Shown: positions 22,749-32,951, counted from the first letter of the stretch. The stretch is DNA of 32,951 nt from Tieghemiomyces parasiticus (GCA_027575765.1 JANBPT010000510.1:1-32951), one strand, 5' to 3'. Program-made: numbers and translations. Notes: generated by a model from the sequence alone, not told the origin.

Positions 22749-23543
22749 GTGGAGTGGAGTCAATTGTTCGGCTCTGGAGTACAACTTAGAGGACAGCCGA
22801 GACCTTCTTGCAAGCGGTCAGCTACACGGGATTCAATTGATGACACATTATGCCTTCCAAAAGTTCCCATACTTGATTCACTTACAAAACTGATGGACCT
22901 GGATTTACAAAGACAAGCACTGCATCATCCCTTTTCCATGCTGGTATACTCGAGTTTTAAAGCAGCTGCGTACAGACAGTGATATACTAGCACCGTTGGA
23001 TACGTACAGTTATCGTCAGGGCCCTTGCTTTACGGAATTTCTCATGGAGGACATGATCCGCAACCAATTTATCTTTACCCTTGTGTCGTTAGTTTCAAAA
23101 ATGTGGCTTGGTTAACTCAAAGCTCTGAGAAGATATATTTGCACTCAGATGTTTTGCTGCCTCAAATTGATCCTTGGAATTCTCATTGACAATCACTTGG
23201 CCTCTGTATAACATATAATATGGTGGGTATAGCTCCGTCTGGAGGGCGGGGCAGTCGGAGGCCATATAGATCAATAAGGAGTGGTGGCATCATTGTCAAC
23301 CATGGGCACTCGGGAGCAGTCAGAGGGCCATGAGAAATATTGGGTTATAGTGAGGGAACGAACAGGGCTGCGGAGGAGCTCCATCCTGCCAGTAAAAAAA
23401 AACAACTCGAGATCGATAAAAACAGACGACCACCCTTTTTTAAACGCCCTGAAACTAAGGTCATGAATTTAGTTCCTGTTTGTATGGTGTCTCACAAGTG
23501 GTCTGCTGGACCTTCCCATAGGTATATCATTCCACCTATATAG
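22749..23543 (+). pseudogene. Decayed coding frame, unknown origin, three in-frame stops
   Basis: One plus-strand frame runs 265 codons with only three internal TGA stops (22980, about 23187 and 23328) before a TAG at 23541. In AT-rich DNA many more stops would be expected by chance. Segments look protein-like, for example LTKLMDLDLQRQALHHPFS, KNVAWLTQSSEKIYLHSDVL and MVSHKWSAGPSHRYIIPPI. No family is recognised. Position directly before a cluster of repeats suggests the relic of a mobile element's protein. No start codon can be assigned with confidence. Confidence 0.35.
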
Positions 23544-23693
23544 AGGCGTTTTCCTAGCTTATTATGCCTGTCCTGCTTCCCCATATGGGGAGGCAATACA
23601 TTCTGATTATTGATGTGGCCCATTATATTTCTCTAAGCAATAAAGCAGAAGAAAGTTTCTCATTTGCATAGGATAAGGATGATTTTTTTTCTA

Positions 23694-24107
23694 TGATGCT
23701 AGGCCCTAGAATGTGGAGTGCATCACTAGGCGGCTTAGGACTCCACAATGGCTGAGTGGTTCAGGATAATGGTCTACACCCAGCAGTGCAAAAAGCAGAG
23801 ACTGAGATTGCTAACTTTTGCTGAAAATGTAAATAGTACAAGACTGTGATGGTGTCCCAGCCTATAGTGGAATAAATGAAAGTAAGATAATAACAAGGCT
23901 AGAAAGTATTACTGCTTAGACCTTACTTACAAGCATGGGCTTGCTATTTATACTCAGACACGGGGGAGGACCTGCATCCCCCCGTATACACTGGTACTTT
24001 AAACCGTAATCTTGGCCTTTCCCCTGGAGGTGTTTTGTCCATTGTTGAAACCTCAGGGTATTGGTGTATCTGCTAGAGTTCTTTAAGAGGCAAGGCTGGT
24101 GTCCGCA
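23694..24107 (+). repeat. Dispersed repeat copy A (LTR-like), diverged
   Basis: Begins TGATGCTAGGCCCT like the other two copies and ends GGTGTCCGCA. Shared landmarks in order: the start block, AATGGTCT, GATGG.GTCC, GCATGGGCTTGCT, a C-rich block (CATCCCCC), CTTTAAACC and an end block with TTCTTTAAGAGGCAA. It differs from the others in its 5' third, which carries TGGCTGAGTGGTT, a good match to a Pol III A box of tRNA-Leu/Ser type, but no clear B box follows. No target-site duplication is visible. Confidence 0.7.
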
Positions 24108-24407
24108 CCAAACAGTCAGGGAAGTGTACCAAGATATGAAGATTGATATCACTTTGGAAAGGATCCCTACCAGACCTTAGGGTTTCCAAAAGTAGACTGC
24201 CGGAGTCAAGGAATCCGAGTCTGTAATGCAAAGAAAAATTGGGCAACTATTGACAAAATTACCAGGCAATAGAAAACTACCAGTGTAAAATAACAATTGT
24301 GCTGATATTAGGCCCAAGTCTAATACCAAAACCAAAAGGCTATTCTACTATCACAGAATTTATGGTTCTGAAAATAGCAGACTTTGACTTTACTATAGGA
24401 TAATCTA

Positions 24408-24899
24408 ATGTGGTGGTTCCCAATCACCACAATCATTATTTTAGGTTTACTAGGAAATGGTGACAATGGATGCCACTATGGGATGGGAAATACAGAAAAA
24501 GCTGTTGGCCCCTATGTTGCATACTTGGGCCTGGCTTTTATACTACTGTACTAAAATGATCTACAATACCATTGGTGGATGGCCTTTCCCGGCCTCCATC
24601 TCTTCAGGACCTCTCCCAGAGGTTGCCTAGTTATGTCTTCACTTTTTTATTGTACCTATAGGCGCAGCCTATTACAGCTTCTCAAAGGTAGAAGTCATGC
24701 TTGACTTCATGTTGTGGTGAGCCACAGCTGACCAAAACCAAGTTTTATCAGTACCAGTGACCCACAGATGTTCACCAAAGTATCTGGTAACATCAGTTCA
24801 TATCTCTGGGCCGTCCCTGATATATTAACTTTGGATTTACATAGTTTATTGACATTGATTAGTAATGAGCATTGCCCTGATATCAGGTACTTAGTATAA
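24408..24899 (+). pseudogene. Second decayed coding frame between repeat copies A and B
   Basis: A plus-strand frame begins ATGTGGTGG at 24408 and runs 163 codons to TAA at 24897, interrupted by three internal stops (one TAA, two TGA). Protein-like parts include AVGPYVAYLGLAFILLY and LDLHSLLTLISNEHCPDIRY. The family is not recognised. It lies between two same-direction repeat copies, so a relic of an internal coding region of a retroelement is plausible but unproven. Confidence 0.3.
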
Positions 24900-25037
24900 A
24901 ACACGGGGTCAACCTGACCTTTTGACTAAATAAGTTTTTACCAACCTTTCTATTTTCACAATCTTGCCAATTTTCTTTTAATTTTAGTCAAGCACTATGT
25001 TTTAGGAGTTTTTACAGGCAATGTACAACAATTTATG

Positions 25038-25431
25038 TGATGCTAGGCCCTGGCAGCAGAGATTGGGTTGGACCCTACGCAACAATGGTCTAGGTCCAAT
25101 GGCAAACAGGCTTGATAATGGTTTGTTTACTTTTGACTTAACATAAATAGTATGGGATTGAGATGGCGTCCAGCTACTATCATAAATAAATAAAAATTAC
25201 TAGAAAAATAAGATAATTTCAAAATTGGCTGGCAAGCCCTTGCCTAACTGCATGGGCTTGCTTCTATACTCAGGTGTGGGGGCAAGGATCTACATCCCCC
25301 TGCATATTGAGCATAGCCTTAAATCTTAATCCTGCCTTTCCCCCCCCCACAAGGGAATTAGCAATTGTTTACGTTTTCCAGGTGTTAATGTGCCCACTAG
25401 ATACCTTCAAGAGGGAAAGTGGGTGTTGACA
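25038..25431 (+). repeat. Dispersed repeat copy B (LTR-like)
   Basis: Starts TGATGCTAGGCCCTGG and ends GGTGTTGACA, so it has the TG...CA ends of a retroviral-type LTR. Inside are TAATGGTTTGTTTACT, ATAGTATGGGA, an A-rich stretch with AATAAA, CAAGCCCTTGCCTAACTGCA (20 bases identical to copy C; with the following GGGCTTG it makes a 7-bp hairpin), a TATACT block, a run of C, and AGATACCTTCAAGAG. The flanking 5 bp do not match. Confidence 0.75.
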
Positions 25432-25861
25432 CCACAACTTGTGAAACGTTGTTAAATATAATAGAAATAGTACCCCAAGGCAGGGTTGATGAAAAACACA
25501 CCCTGAGCTCAGAGGTGCTGAAGCTTGGGCTATAAATAATAATTGTGAATCCTCAATAAGGCTGTAGCCTGGCTGGCTACTCCAAAGTTGGCCAATTTGC
25601 CTATTGGCCCCTCCAGGTATGAAACATAATAAATCAAAAAGTTTGTAAGACAATAGGCTGCTTAGGTCATGGGAAAATGGCCTGTCAGCTGATGGGAAAT
25701 CTGCTGAGTTTGCATAATTGAAAAGTTATCCTTCCCAAGGCCTCAGTCCTCTACCCTGGCCTTTGTAGTTTGTCTGGTTAAGTCATTCAGACTTATCCAA
25801 ATGTTCTACTATACTAGGAATCTTGAGGAGCCTAAAATACTAACTTGGCTCCACTACTCTG
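25432..25861. other. Spacer between repeat copies B and C
   Basis: This 430-base stretch has no gene. A plus-strand frame at 25708-25860 is open for 51 codons and runs straight into copy C, as the end of an internal coding region would run into a 3' LTR, but it is short enough to be chance. Confidence 0.4.
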
Positions 25862-26283
25862 TGATGCTAGGCCCTGGATAATGGTCTTTGGCTGAGCCGT
25901 ACGTGACAATGGTCTGGACTCAATGGCAAACAAGGGGGAGTGATGGTAATGGTTTGTTTACTAACGGCGCTATTGTGAATAGTATGGGACCGCGACGGCG
26001 CCCACATATGTAAAGAAATAAAAATAGAATAAAGAAATTGTACTAGTGAAGTAGCATAGTGAAAAATATGTAAAGAAAAAATAACTGGCAAGCCCTTGCC
26101 TAACTGCACGGGCTCACTTTTATACTGGGGTGCAGGGGAAAGGATCTACGTCCCCCTGCATGACGGCCGTAACCTTAAACCTTGGTACCTGTTTTCCCCC
26201 TTGAGGTGTTTGGCAGTTGTTTACACTTTCCCAGTGTTGGCGTGCCCGTTAGATACCTTCAAGAGGCAAAGCCGGTGTCGGCA
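25862..26283 (+). repeat. Dispersed repeat copy C (LTR-like), abutting the 5S gene
   Basis: Starts TGATGCTAGGCCCTGG and ends GGTGTCGGCA. It shares with copy B TGGTAATGGTTTGTTTACT-type sequence, ATAGTATGGGA, the CAAGCCC/GGGCT hairpin, a TATACTGGGG block, CCCCCTGCAT, GCAGTTGTTTAC and TTAGATACCTTCAAGAGG. It ends 9 bp upstream of the 5S rRNA gene, in the same direction. No target-site duplication is visible. Confidence 0.75.
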
Positions 26284-26292
26284 ACGTAACTC

Positions 26293-26411
26293 AGTTGCGA
26301 CCATTTGCTGGAGTTAGCACCGTATCCCGTTAGATCTGCGAAGTTAAGTCCCAATCAGCTGGTTTAGTACTAAGGTGGGAGACCACTTGGGAATAGTCGG
26401 TGTTGCAACTT
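26293..26411 (+). rRNA. 5S ribosomal RNA gene
   Basis: The large-subunit 5S rRNA. Terminal stem I pairs GTTGCGA (26294-26300) with TGTTGCAAC (26401-26409). The conserved block CCCGTTAGATCTGCGAAGTT is followed by the internal promoter: A box AAGTTAAGTCCCAAT (26341-26355), intermediate element GGTTTAGTAC (26361-26370), and C box with GGTGGGAGACCACTTGGGAA (about 26374-26393). Length of about 118 nt is normal. It is a single dispersed copy, as in many fungi, rather than part of an rDNA unit. All internal promoter parts look intact, so it could be functional. Ends are uncertain by one or two bases. Confidence 0.92.
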
Positions 26412-26413
26412 TT
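26410..26413 (+). terminator. Pol III terminator of the 5S gene
   Basis: TTTT follows stem I directly, with a second TTTT at about 26420-26423 as a possible back-up. This is the standard oligo(T) stop for RNA polymerase III. Confidence 0.7.
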
Positions 26414-26423
26414 GGTCTCTTTT

Positions 26424-27288
26424 AGGTATAGAGTGCTTTTATTTTGTTACCTTCCTATTACAGTCCAGTCCGGAGTAGATTGGGCTATCCCTCATCATCT
26501 TTTCGAATATGGCTATCCGTTTCGAGTAGCATTGGGTTGCAAGTGGAACTGCATCCGGATTAGGCGCGCAACGCTTAGGAAACTGCGGCGATTGGGACAC
26601 GCAAGGAAGCATATCTAACCATTTTGAGTACCCAAACGCACTCAATTAAATAGTCGAGTTAACGAAATAGCAGACCAATAGGGGATGAGAAGCGGCGGCT
26701 CAGCGCTTGTTTGCATCTCATACAGCCCAATTCATCGACAGCCCCATCGCTTCCGCGAACGCCACCGTAACACAACCGGGTAGGTGGTATCATTGGGACA
26801 GAGGTTCTTATCAACCGCGCTGCTATGTAAGTCGTACGCTTTACTGCTCTGCACCCTTAGACTTGCGTTGATCATGCCAAGGTGTCGACCTTCTTATGGC
26901 CCTCTGGAGGTAGTTAATTTAGCGGGACTACGTAAACCGCTTCCGGGCTCCTCTTGGATCCCATCGTTGGGATTCCGAGTACGAATACGGTAAGATTTGG
27001 AACGGATTGATGATCCCCACGCCCAATCCCAGCAAGATTGTGATCCCTTGGAGTACTGTCGGTAATGGAGACTACCAAGTTTTATCCTAACATCAGTACG
27101 TCATACCGTACTGGCCAACCATTTAACGGCATGAGGCTCTAATTTATTTAAAGACACGACTCTGCTGATGTGGATTTCGCTTAACTATCCAACTTCATCG
27201 ATTCCTGCCAGCCTAATAAACTGTCGTTCAGAGTATTCTGGTCCGTCTTCCGTGCCCTGTCGCCAATCTCCCCTTTACCCAACCAACC
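26424..27288. other. Intergenic region between 5S and the secreted-protein gene
   Basis: No coding frame is convincing. A TATTTAAA at about 27146-27153 lies some 135 bases before the ATG of the next gene and may be its TATA element. The last 60 bases are C/T-rich leader. Confidence 0.45.
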
Positions 27289-28870
27289 ATGAAGGTCATT
27301 CAAACTTTGGGCGTCGGTGCTGCCGTACTCTTAGCCACGCACGCCTCGCCCATCAATCCCGATCAGGGAGATCACTCAGAGTCCCACTTCCAGTCGCTAG
27401 TCACGCCCTACACCAGGATTGATGAGGTAAATGGCCAAACCGCGGGAAAATAATGGCATTGTGACTTCGTTTAATCGGCCTGGAGGCGAATTTTCGCCCG
27501 ACCGTTCTTCTGTCGCCATTAACCAATACATTTAGTCAACCCATAGCTGTTTTAAGCTACTCAGATGACTAACTATCTATACCGTATTTCATCATCGTTT
27601 ACACTGACCTCACGAGTAGAGTCTAGCTACCCTTTCCAACCTGATGGATCCTGTCGTCCCACCGCACCTTTTTAGCCATCCTTACAACGTCAACCGGCGC
27701 ACCCAGCGCCCACAGCAATCGGCTACATTGCTTCCGCCGCCAGTCGGGGTCAACAAGCTTGACCTCCTCACCCCAGCACTCAGCCCATTTTTCCAATCCG
27801 TTCTCATCCGCTATGGTATCATTCAGCGCCTTGAGTACTTTGGGATCACTCCGCTGGGCAATATATATACTCCGGCTATCGACCGACCCCCGCAGTCGTC
27901 CTACCGTGATTACCAGGGCTGGGCGGCCTATCCGCCGCGTATGGCACAGGAGGCCGCCCTGGATTACGTCCAGGTCGCTACTGACCCTCACTTGCCGCAT
28001 ACTTATCGCCCGCTTTTTGACAAGTACGGCTTCCCAGCGGCTGAAATGGCTCAAACCGTGAGCGATTTTGTGCCTCAACTCCAACGTATCAACGACGGTG
28101 CTACTCGCATTCCGCTCACCGGGACGGCCGGTCTTATCAGTGGAGAGATAGACCTGGTAGCCTACGCCATTGCCCGTCACCAGGCCACTTTCCTCGTCAA
28201 CCTCATTGACTACCTTGCAAGCGGAGAATTTATGGGATCCTTCCATGACCGCTTTCCAGCCATGGTCGCCGCTAACCACTTGGACTTTGCGCACCGCATT
28301 CATACCTACTTTTGGACCCGTGGTGGGTCGTCCGAAGAAGACTGGCGCCGTACAACCATGGATGACCCGCACGTGCGAAACGCTGGTAATTTTTTGAGCG
28401 AGCTGGGCCATCGTGTGGGTGGGTACCTCCAGGATAGCGTGTTGCTAGGGTTGGCTGGTACCGGGGCTATCGCTGGAGTGAAGGAGGTGATCGAGGCCCT
28501 AGACTACCGCCACAATACCAATGGGGCGCGTCGGCCGCCGCGTAGTCCCTTTGAGACCACCGTGGTGGCTGCGGCTATGGTGGCCGGTCAGACGAAGGTT
28601 GTGGAGGCCTTCGGGCCAGCGACGAGACCCTACCATCTCGAGTGCGCCAAGGTGGTACTCCAGCACCACGGGTTCGGCAATGCCCAGAAAGAGGTAGAGG
28701 AGCTTATTCGTGAGATGAGCACCGAGCAGAGGAGAGACTTTCCGAGTGTTACCGGGAATAACCTGAGCGAAGTCACTATGACCCTCAACGTGTTTGACAA
28801 CAACCGCATCGTCTATTTTTACGGGCCCGAGGCGGAGGTGTCCTACATTCACTACGACCTGGGAGTCTAG
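27289..28870 (+). CDS. Predicted secreted protein with ankyrin-like helical pairs, 462 aa, two exons
   Basis: The family is not securely recognised. Exon 1 (27289-27426) codes MKVIQTLGVGAAVLLATHAS, a clear signal peptide likely cut near residue 19 or 20, and a short polar stretch. The intron 27427-27619 (193 nt) starts GTAAAT, has ACTAAC ending at 27573 and ends GTAG; phase 0 joining gives RIDE-SLATLSNLMD and keeps the long exon 2 frame. Exon 2 (27620-28870) codes 416 residues. Several segments look like degenerate ankyrin helix pairs: FPAMVAANHLDFAHRIHTYF (258-277), LLGLAGTGAIAGVKEVIEAL (321-340) and ETTVVAAAMVAGQTKVVEAF (358-377). The C-terminus (TMTLNVFDNNRIVYFYG) looks beta-rich. No membrane segment follows the signal, so export is likely. 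An interaction or effector role is inference. The signal-peptide exon, if missed, would make it look cytosolic. Confidence 0.8.
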
Positions 28871-30435
28871 GGCACGTCTTGTCTGAATTTATTCCGCTCC
28901 CCAGCCGTGGCGACCATCGGGTGGTTTCTATTTAGGAATAACATTTACTTCATTAAAACTCACTTCCAAATGCTAATAATTTTTTCGTTATGAATAGCGC
29001 GATACATCTTGTGCGGCTCAATGTGCCTCTGAGATTGACTGACTAGTCAAGACATTGCCGCCAATTAAGTTTCGACCCAATATGTTGGATAGCCCCTTCA
29101 TACACGTACTCGCCCTTTTTCTGGACTTCACGGCAGCTATGGCCAACCAGTTACAGCCTAAATAGCCTTATCATAATCTCTGACAAGTGGTCTCTGCTCT
29201 ACCGTCGCCCATTCTCCAACCAACTCCCCCCCCCTACCTTGGTATTTCTAAACAGTAGCTCGATGGCTGAATCGCCTGCGCGGTTAGATAGATAGACCAC
29301 CCGAAACTAGCTGACGATACTCCAACATCGAACATGGTAGGATACTATATATTATTTTTGAATACATGTGGACTTCCATTGTCACTCATGCAATTTATTT
29401 ATTGGAATTAGCGACAATAATTTACCATTTGTCACTATAATTATGTCATATATAGTTTCTGTGTGATTTATGCCTGAACCAGAAACACTTAGAAACTGAA
29501 ATGAGAAGCGGCAGAGACTTGGAAGGTCAAGAAAAGCTGAGAAGTATAACCCAAACACCACATATTTGGGCCAAATGCGGGCCGGGAAGAGGGTAACGGT
29601 CTTGGATAAGTTGTGATTAAAGAGGGGATACTCGGGATGCACCTATCAAAACCATATGACTACGTAACTCATTAGGGCTATAAAAGAAATAGGAACAGAC
29701 GAATCCATAAAAAGAAAAATGCCACCCACCATCGGCCCAAAATTTCTAGACTTATCGACCATTGAAGCTATTTTGGTACGGGCTCGTTAGACTAAGACCA
29801 CCTGTACTTAGGGGTGGGGGTTCATAATCAGAAGACACACTTTAGTAGCTATCAAAACAGGGACAACGTGAACTATTTAGCCTCTAAAGGTACCTCCCCT
29901 TTATGAGGAAATGGCATAGTGACCGAGCTTTCGGCGAGTAAATTAGATATATCTATGGATGGGTTTCTGTGAAAGCTGGACACTATCCTTGGCGTTGGTT
30001 GATTGGGCGATTGTCCGATTAATCGGAAAACACTCAGGGACACTGAGTTAAGCTAACTCCGGAGGTAAATCTAATAATTATCCCTAGTGGTGAGATACTC
30101 GGAAGGTGAATCCGAAGGCCTAGCTGTGGGTGAAGCGGCGGATATGCACGTAGAATTGAGTAGGCCGGGAGGTCCCAGGTGCCGTAAAAGAAGCTACCTT
30201 CAGCTTGGGGTCGAAAAGGATCTCCTCCTTCCCTCACTGGCTAAGGAACAGATGAAAACCTACCTACCCACCCCTTTTCCATTTCAAAGACCGGCACCAC
30301 CCTATTTTTATTTTCGCTCTTTCGCTTCCTCACTCCAACCCGCATCTCGTCATGGGACACTACGCGGCAGTCGTACGTCACCTCTTTATCAAACGGTATG
30401 GTTCGCCTAAGTCCCCCTCTCCACTCTTCCTAATC

Positions 30436-30463
30436 CACACACACATACACACACACACACACA

Positions 30464-30491
<28 letters not shown>
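30436..30491 (+). repeat. Compound microsatellite (CA)n(CT)n
   Basis: A CA-dinucleotide run with one AT interruption passes directly into a CT run ending at 30491. It is simple-sequence DNA and lies outside any gene. Confidence 0.95.
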
Positions 30492-30494
<3 letters not shown>

Positions 30495-30902
30495 GTGACG
30501 TGCCTGGGTGGAAGTGTGCAGGCCATGGGCATTGTAAAAGGATTCAACTACTGTGATTATACCTGACATCGCTACCCACTCCAATGGAAATACACGTTGT
30601 AAATATGCCTGTCACACGAGCTGTGGCATCATTCGAGTTGACCAATCTTGATATGCGACATCTAAAAATAGTGCACAATAGAGTGGGTTGGGGAGGGGAG
30701 GCAAACGATGACGAACCCAGTGAAATCATGGCATGCGATAGATACAAGGAAGCGTGATTTTCGCTTCCGCTGACTAACCAATAGCTCACTGGGCCTGACG
30801 AGCTGATCGGGGGAGTGAGGAAGGGTGGCAATCAAACGAAGCCAAGGATTACCCATACCTCTGCCCCGCTTCCATTTTCCTGACCCATCCGCTCGTCATC
30901 TC

Positions 30903-30933
30903 CGTTGATAAATTTATCTAAATTTTATCAACG
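30903..30933. repeat. Tight AT-rich inverted repeat
   Basis: Arms CGTTGATAAA (30903-30912) and TTTATCAACG (30924-30933) are perfectly complementary with an 11-base spacer that is itself nearly palindromic. It could extrude as a hairpin. No function is assigned. Confidence 0.6.
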
Positions 30934-32951
30934 AAATAGCACAACACTATAATTGAGTAGAAGGGGGGAGAAATGGGGTTAGATAAGCGGGTTCAGATGG
31001 TGAGCAAGTACTTAGAAAGACACCGCTACTCCTCCCAGGCCAATCGGGAATACAAATGGGATAGATAGGGCCTGCACAATCCCTCCCATCATTCTACTCT
31101 CCCTTCCACGCGACATTCCGTACTTTTTGCAAGCTAATACGCGAGGATGTAGACTGAGACGGGTCCTAATATAATGGTATATATCTTCGAGTCTCCACGA
31201 GTGCAATAAAGGGAGGGCAGAATAGCGGCCGGTAGTGCTATATAGGAAGGTCAAGACAAGTTTCGAACTGACGCCGAAGGCATGGTAGCGGCTGTTGGGC
31301 TGTGGCAGAAACACATGGATGAGCAGCTAGGGAGCGGGGAGATGTCATACTATCAATGGATGTGGCAGATGCTAGATCAGGCGCGGGGAATCTCGGTGGG
31401 AAGTGTCAGAGACTAAACGCTGCTAAGTTGGACAATGTTGTCTAAGCAGACACCAACTCCCACCTTGTCAGCTTGAACAGATGTATCAGGGGTGGATTCT
31501 TTTTAATAGGTAATGTAATTTGGCCAGGCAGATATCAGTTGCCCTATACACGGTGTCACTCGGTGGCCTGGCATTTTTAACGACAGTAAGCAGGTATTCC
31601 AGTCGGCAAGTCCATCCCTTGGTTATTAAATGCATACCACCATGATGATGACCTAAACAAGAAATCCAATTCAGGTAATAGACCTAGAGTACAGCAAACT
31701 CGAACATGGCGGACAGTCCAGGTAGGGCCAGTTAGCCATAAGTAGTTATATGTCCAATGTAGCAAGAGAATGACAGAATCTAGTCATCGGTGTTTGGCTA
31801 GGGATGTAGCAGGAAGAACGAGCCGGAGAAGTGTGTTCACCTGCCATACCTCATGATTTTGACCCGAAATCCACACCCATGTTCTCCGCCCACCGGGCTG
31901 TCCTTCTCATTGACGTGCTGGTAAGTCCGACAATTGCTATCTAAAATAAATATAGAGTAGTGATCCGTAGATTGCACCAGGGTGTATAGCGGGGAAATGG
32001 TGCAAAGCGTTGGCTCACACAAGGATGGGTGGAGCCTATCCACCCCCCCCCCTCTTCGACCTCTCACGTGTGCCATCTTCCCGTCTGGTACAAGCTATGG
32101 ATTTCATGAAGCCTGGTGGCCGATAAACAAGGCCGGGTCAATCTTATATCGACCTGTCAACCGATGGCGCGCCACCTATCCCGTTTTGATACTCCTCTTC
32201 ACTATAACGTGCGCATCGGTTAATTCCGATGAGCAGCGCTAGCACTTGGCAATGCAGGGGGGGGGATCAGTTGGCGGCGCTCTTCTTATTGCGTAGGAGA
32301 AGTGGGGTCGGACCAACGGTCTCAGTCGACGTGCAATGGTAAGTCAGCGATTATGTTCGTCTTGCGTTGAACCGTTCCTTCTGCAGCATCTTCCTCTCAT
32401 ACCCATACAACGGGGAGGTTGGCAGATTTTTACGTCCGCTCGGACAACCCGACGTGGTGAGCGGATTGCTGGAAACGGATTTGAAGCCGATTTTTTCTTG
32501 AGAATCGGTAGTAATACCAAGAGAAACCTTCCATAGCGGTCGATATGGGGAGGGTTCGCTGGCATAAATTAATATTCACAGGCCGACTGTTGGGATGGAG
32601 GCCACTATTGTCAATACGGGGGGGGGGGGAGCGATGAGGTGGCACCTGTTAGGGAGAAGTTAGAAGACCAGATAAAACTGGGGGTCCAGAAGGGGGGGTG
32701 AACAGTAGCCCAGTTGGTATTAGCAAAGGTAAAGCTTATTGGGCGGGTACCCTCATCCCTCCGATAGGCCCCTCGGCGGTTGTGGATGAAGAAAGAAGGT
32801 CGATCATGTGTAATTTGAACCACCCATGACCCCTCCCCCAAGTTGGAATGGGGAAGCGTTCGGCGCCAAGGCCGCGAAATTGAGAGGGACGGAGCTAGGG
32901 GCGACTAATGTGGTTGGTTAATGGAAGGTTGGAAGTTCTGAATTGTTATCA

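Larger units (their letters stand above)
28871..32951. other. Intergenic region to the window end, no gene seen
   Basis: Only short, overlapping open frames occur. It includes an AT-rich stretch at about 29340-29480, a CA/CT microsatellite, a tight palindrome at 30903, a run of ten C near 32043-32052 and a run of twelve G near 32618-32629. No tRNA or other RNA gene was recognised. Confidence 0.5.

Noticed and set aside
23694..26283. CRISPR-like array from the repeated units
   Set aside because: Only three long, diverged copies with irregular spacing in a eukaryotic context; this is a dispersed repeat family.

Overview
The window looks like a piece of a fungal nuclear genome. It has short spliceosomal introns (131-279 nt) with GT..AG ends, and nearly all carry a CTAAC/TACTAAC branch-point motif. 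The recognisable genes are housekeeping eukaryotic families, plus a dispersed single 5S rRNA gene and long intergenic spaces with homopolymer tracts. Placement in an early-diverging lineage (for example Zoopagomycota) is only an impression from gene style.

Layout. 1-3.0 kb: no gene seen. 3.2-3.5 kb: a small predicted secreted protein behind a TATA box. 5.1-5.9 kb: NHP2, the H/ACA snoRNP core protein, in two exons. 7.3-10.4 kb: a 1035-residue pentatricopeptide-repeat protein, probably mitochondrial. 10.9-12.3 kb (minus): a 461-residue disordered, probably nuclear protein of unknown function. 14.6-16.8 kb (minus): a five-exon twinfilin gene with two ADF-H domains and an atypical tail. 18.2-20.1 kb (minus): a five-exon gene for a CTD-interaction-domain protein of the Rtt103/RPRD1 type. 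20.1-22.7 kb: no gene seen. 22.7-26.3 kb: an AT-richer island of decayed mobile DNA, with three same-direction copies of a ~0.4-kb repeat (TG...CA ends) and two reading frames broken by stops. 26.3-26.4 kb: a 5S rRNA gene starting 9 bp after the third repeat copy. 27.3-28.9 kb: a two-exon gene for a 462-residue predicted secreted protein with weak ankyrin-like helical pairs. 28.9-33.0 kb: no gene seen, but a microsatellite and a tight AT-rich palindrome.

The genes do not form a pathway. They cover snoRNP/rRNA modification, organelle RNA metabolism, actin turnover and Pol II termination/CTD reading, as expected for a random stretch of fungal chromosome. The least explained parts are the repeat island abutting the 5S gene, the ankyrin-like secreted protein, the small secreted amphipathic protein and the unknown nuclear protein. 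Exon structures were derived by hand from splice signals and family alignment from memory; no database search was made.
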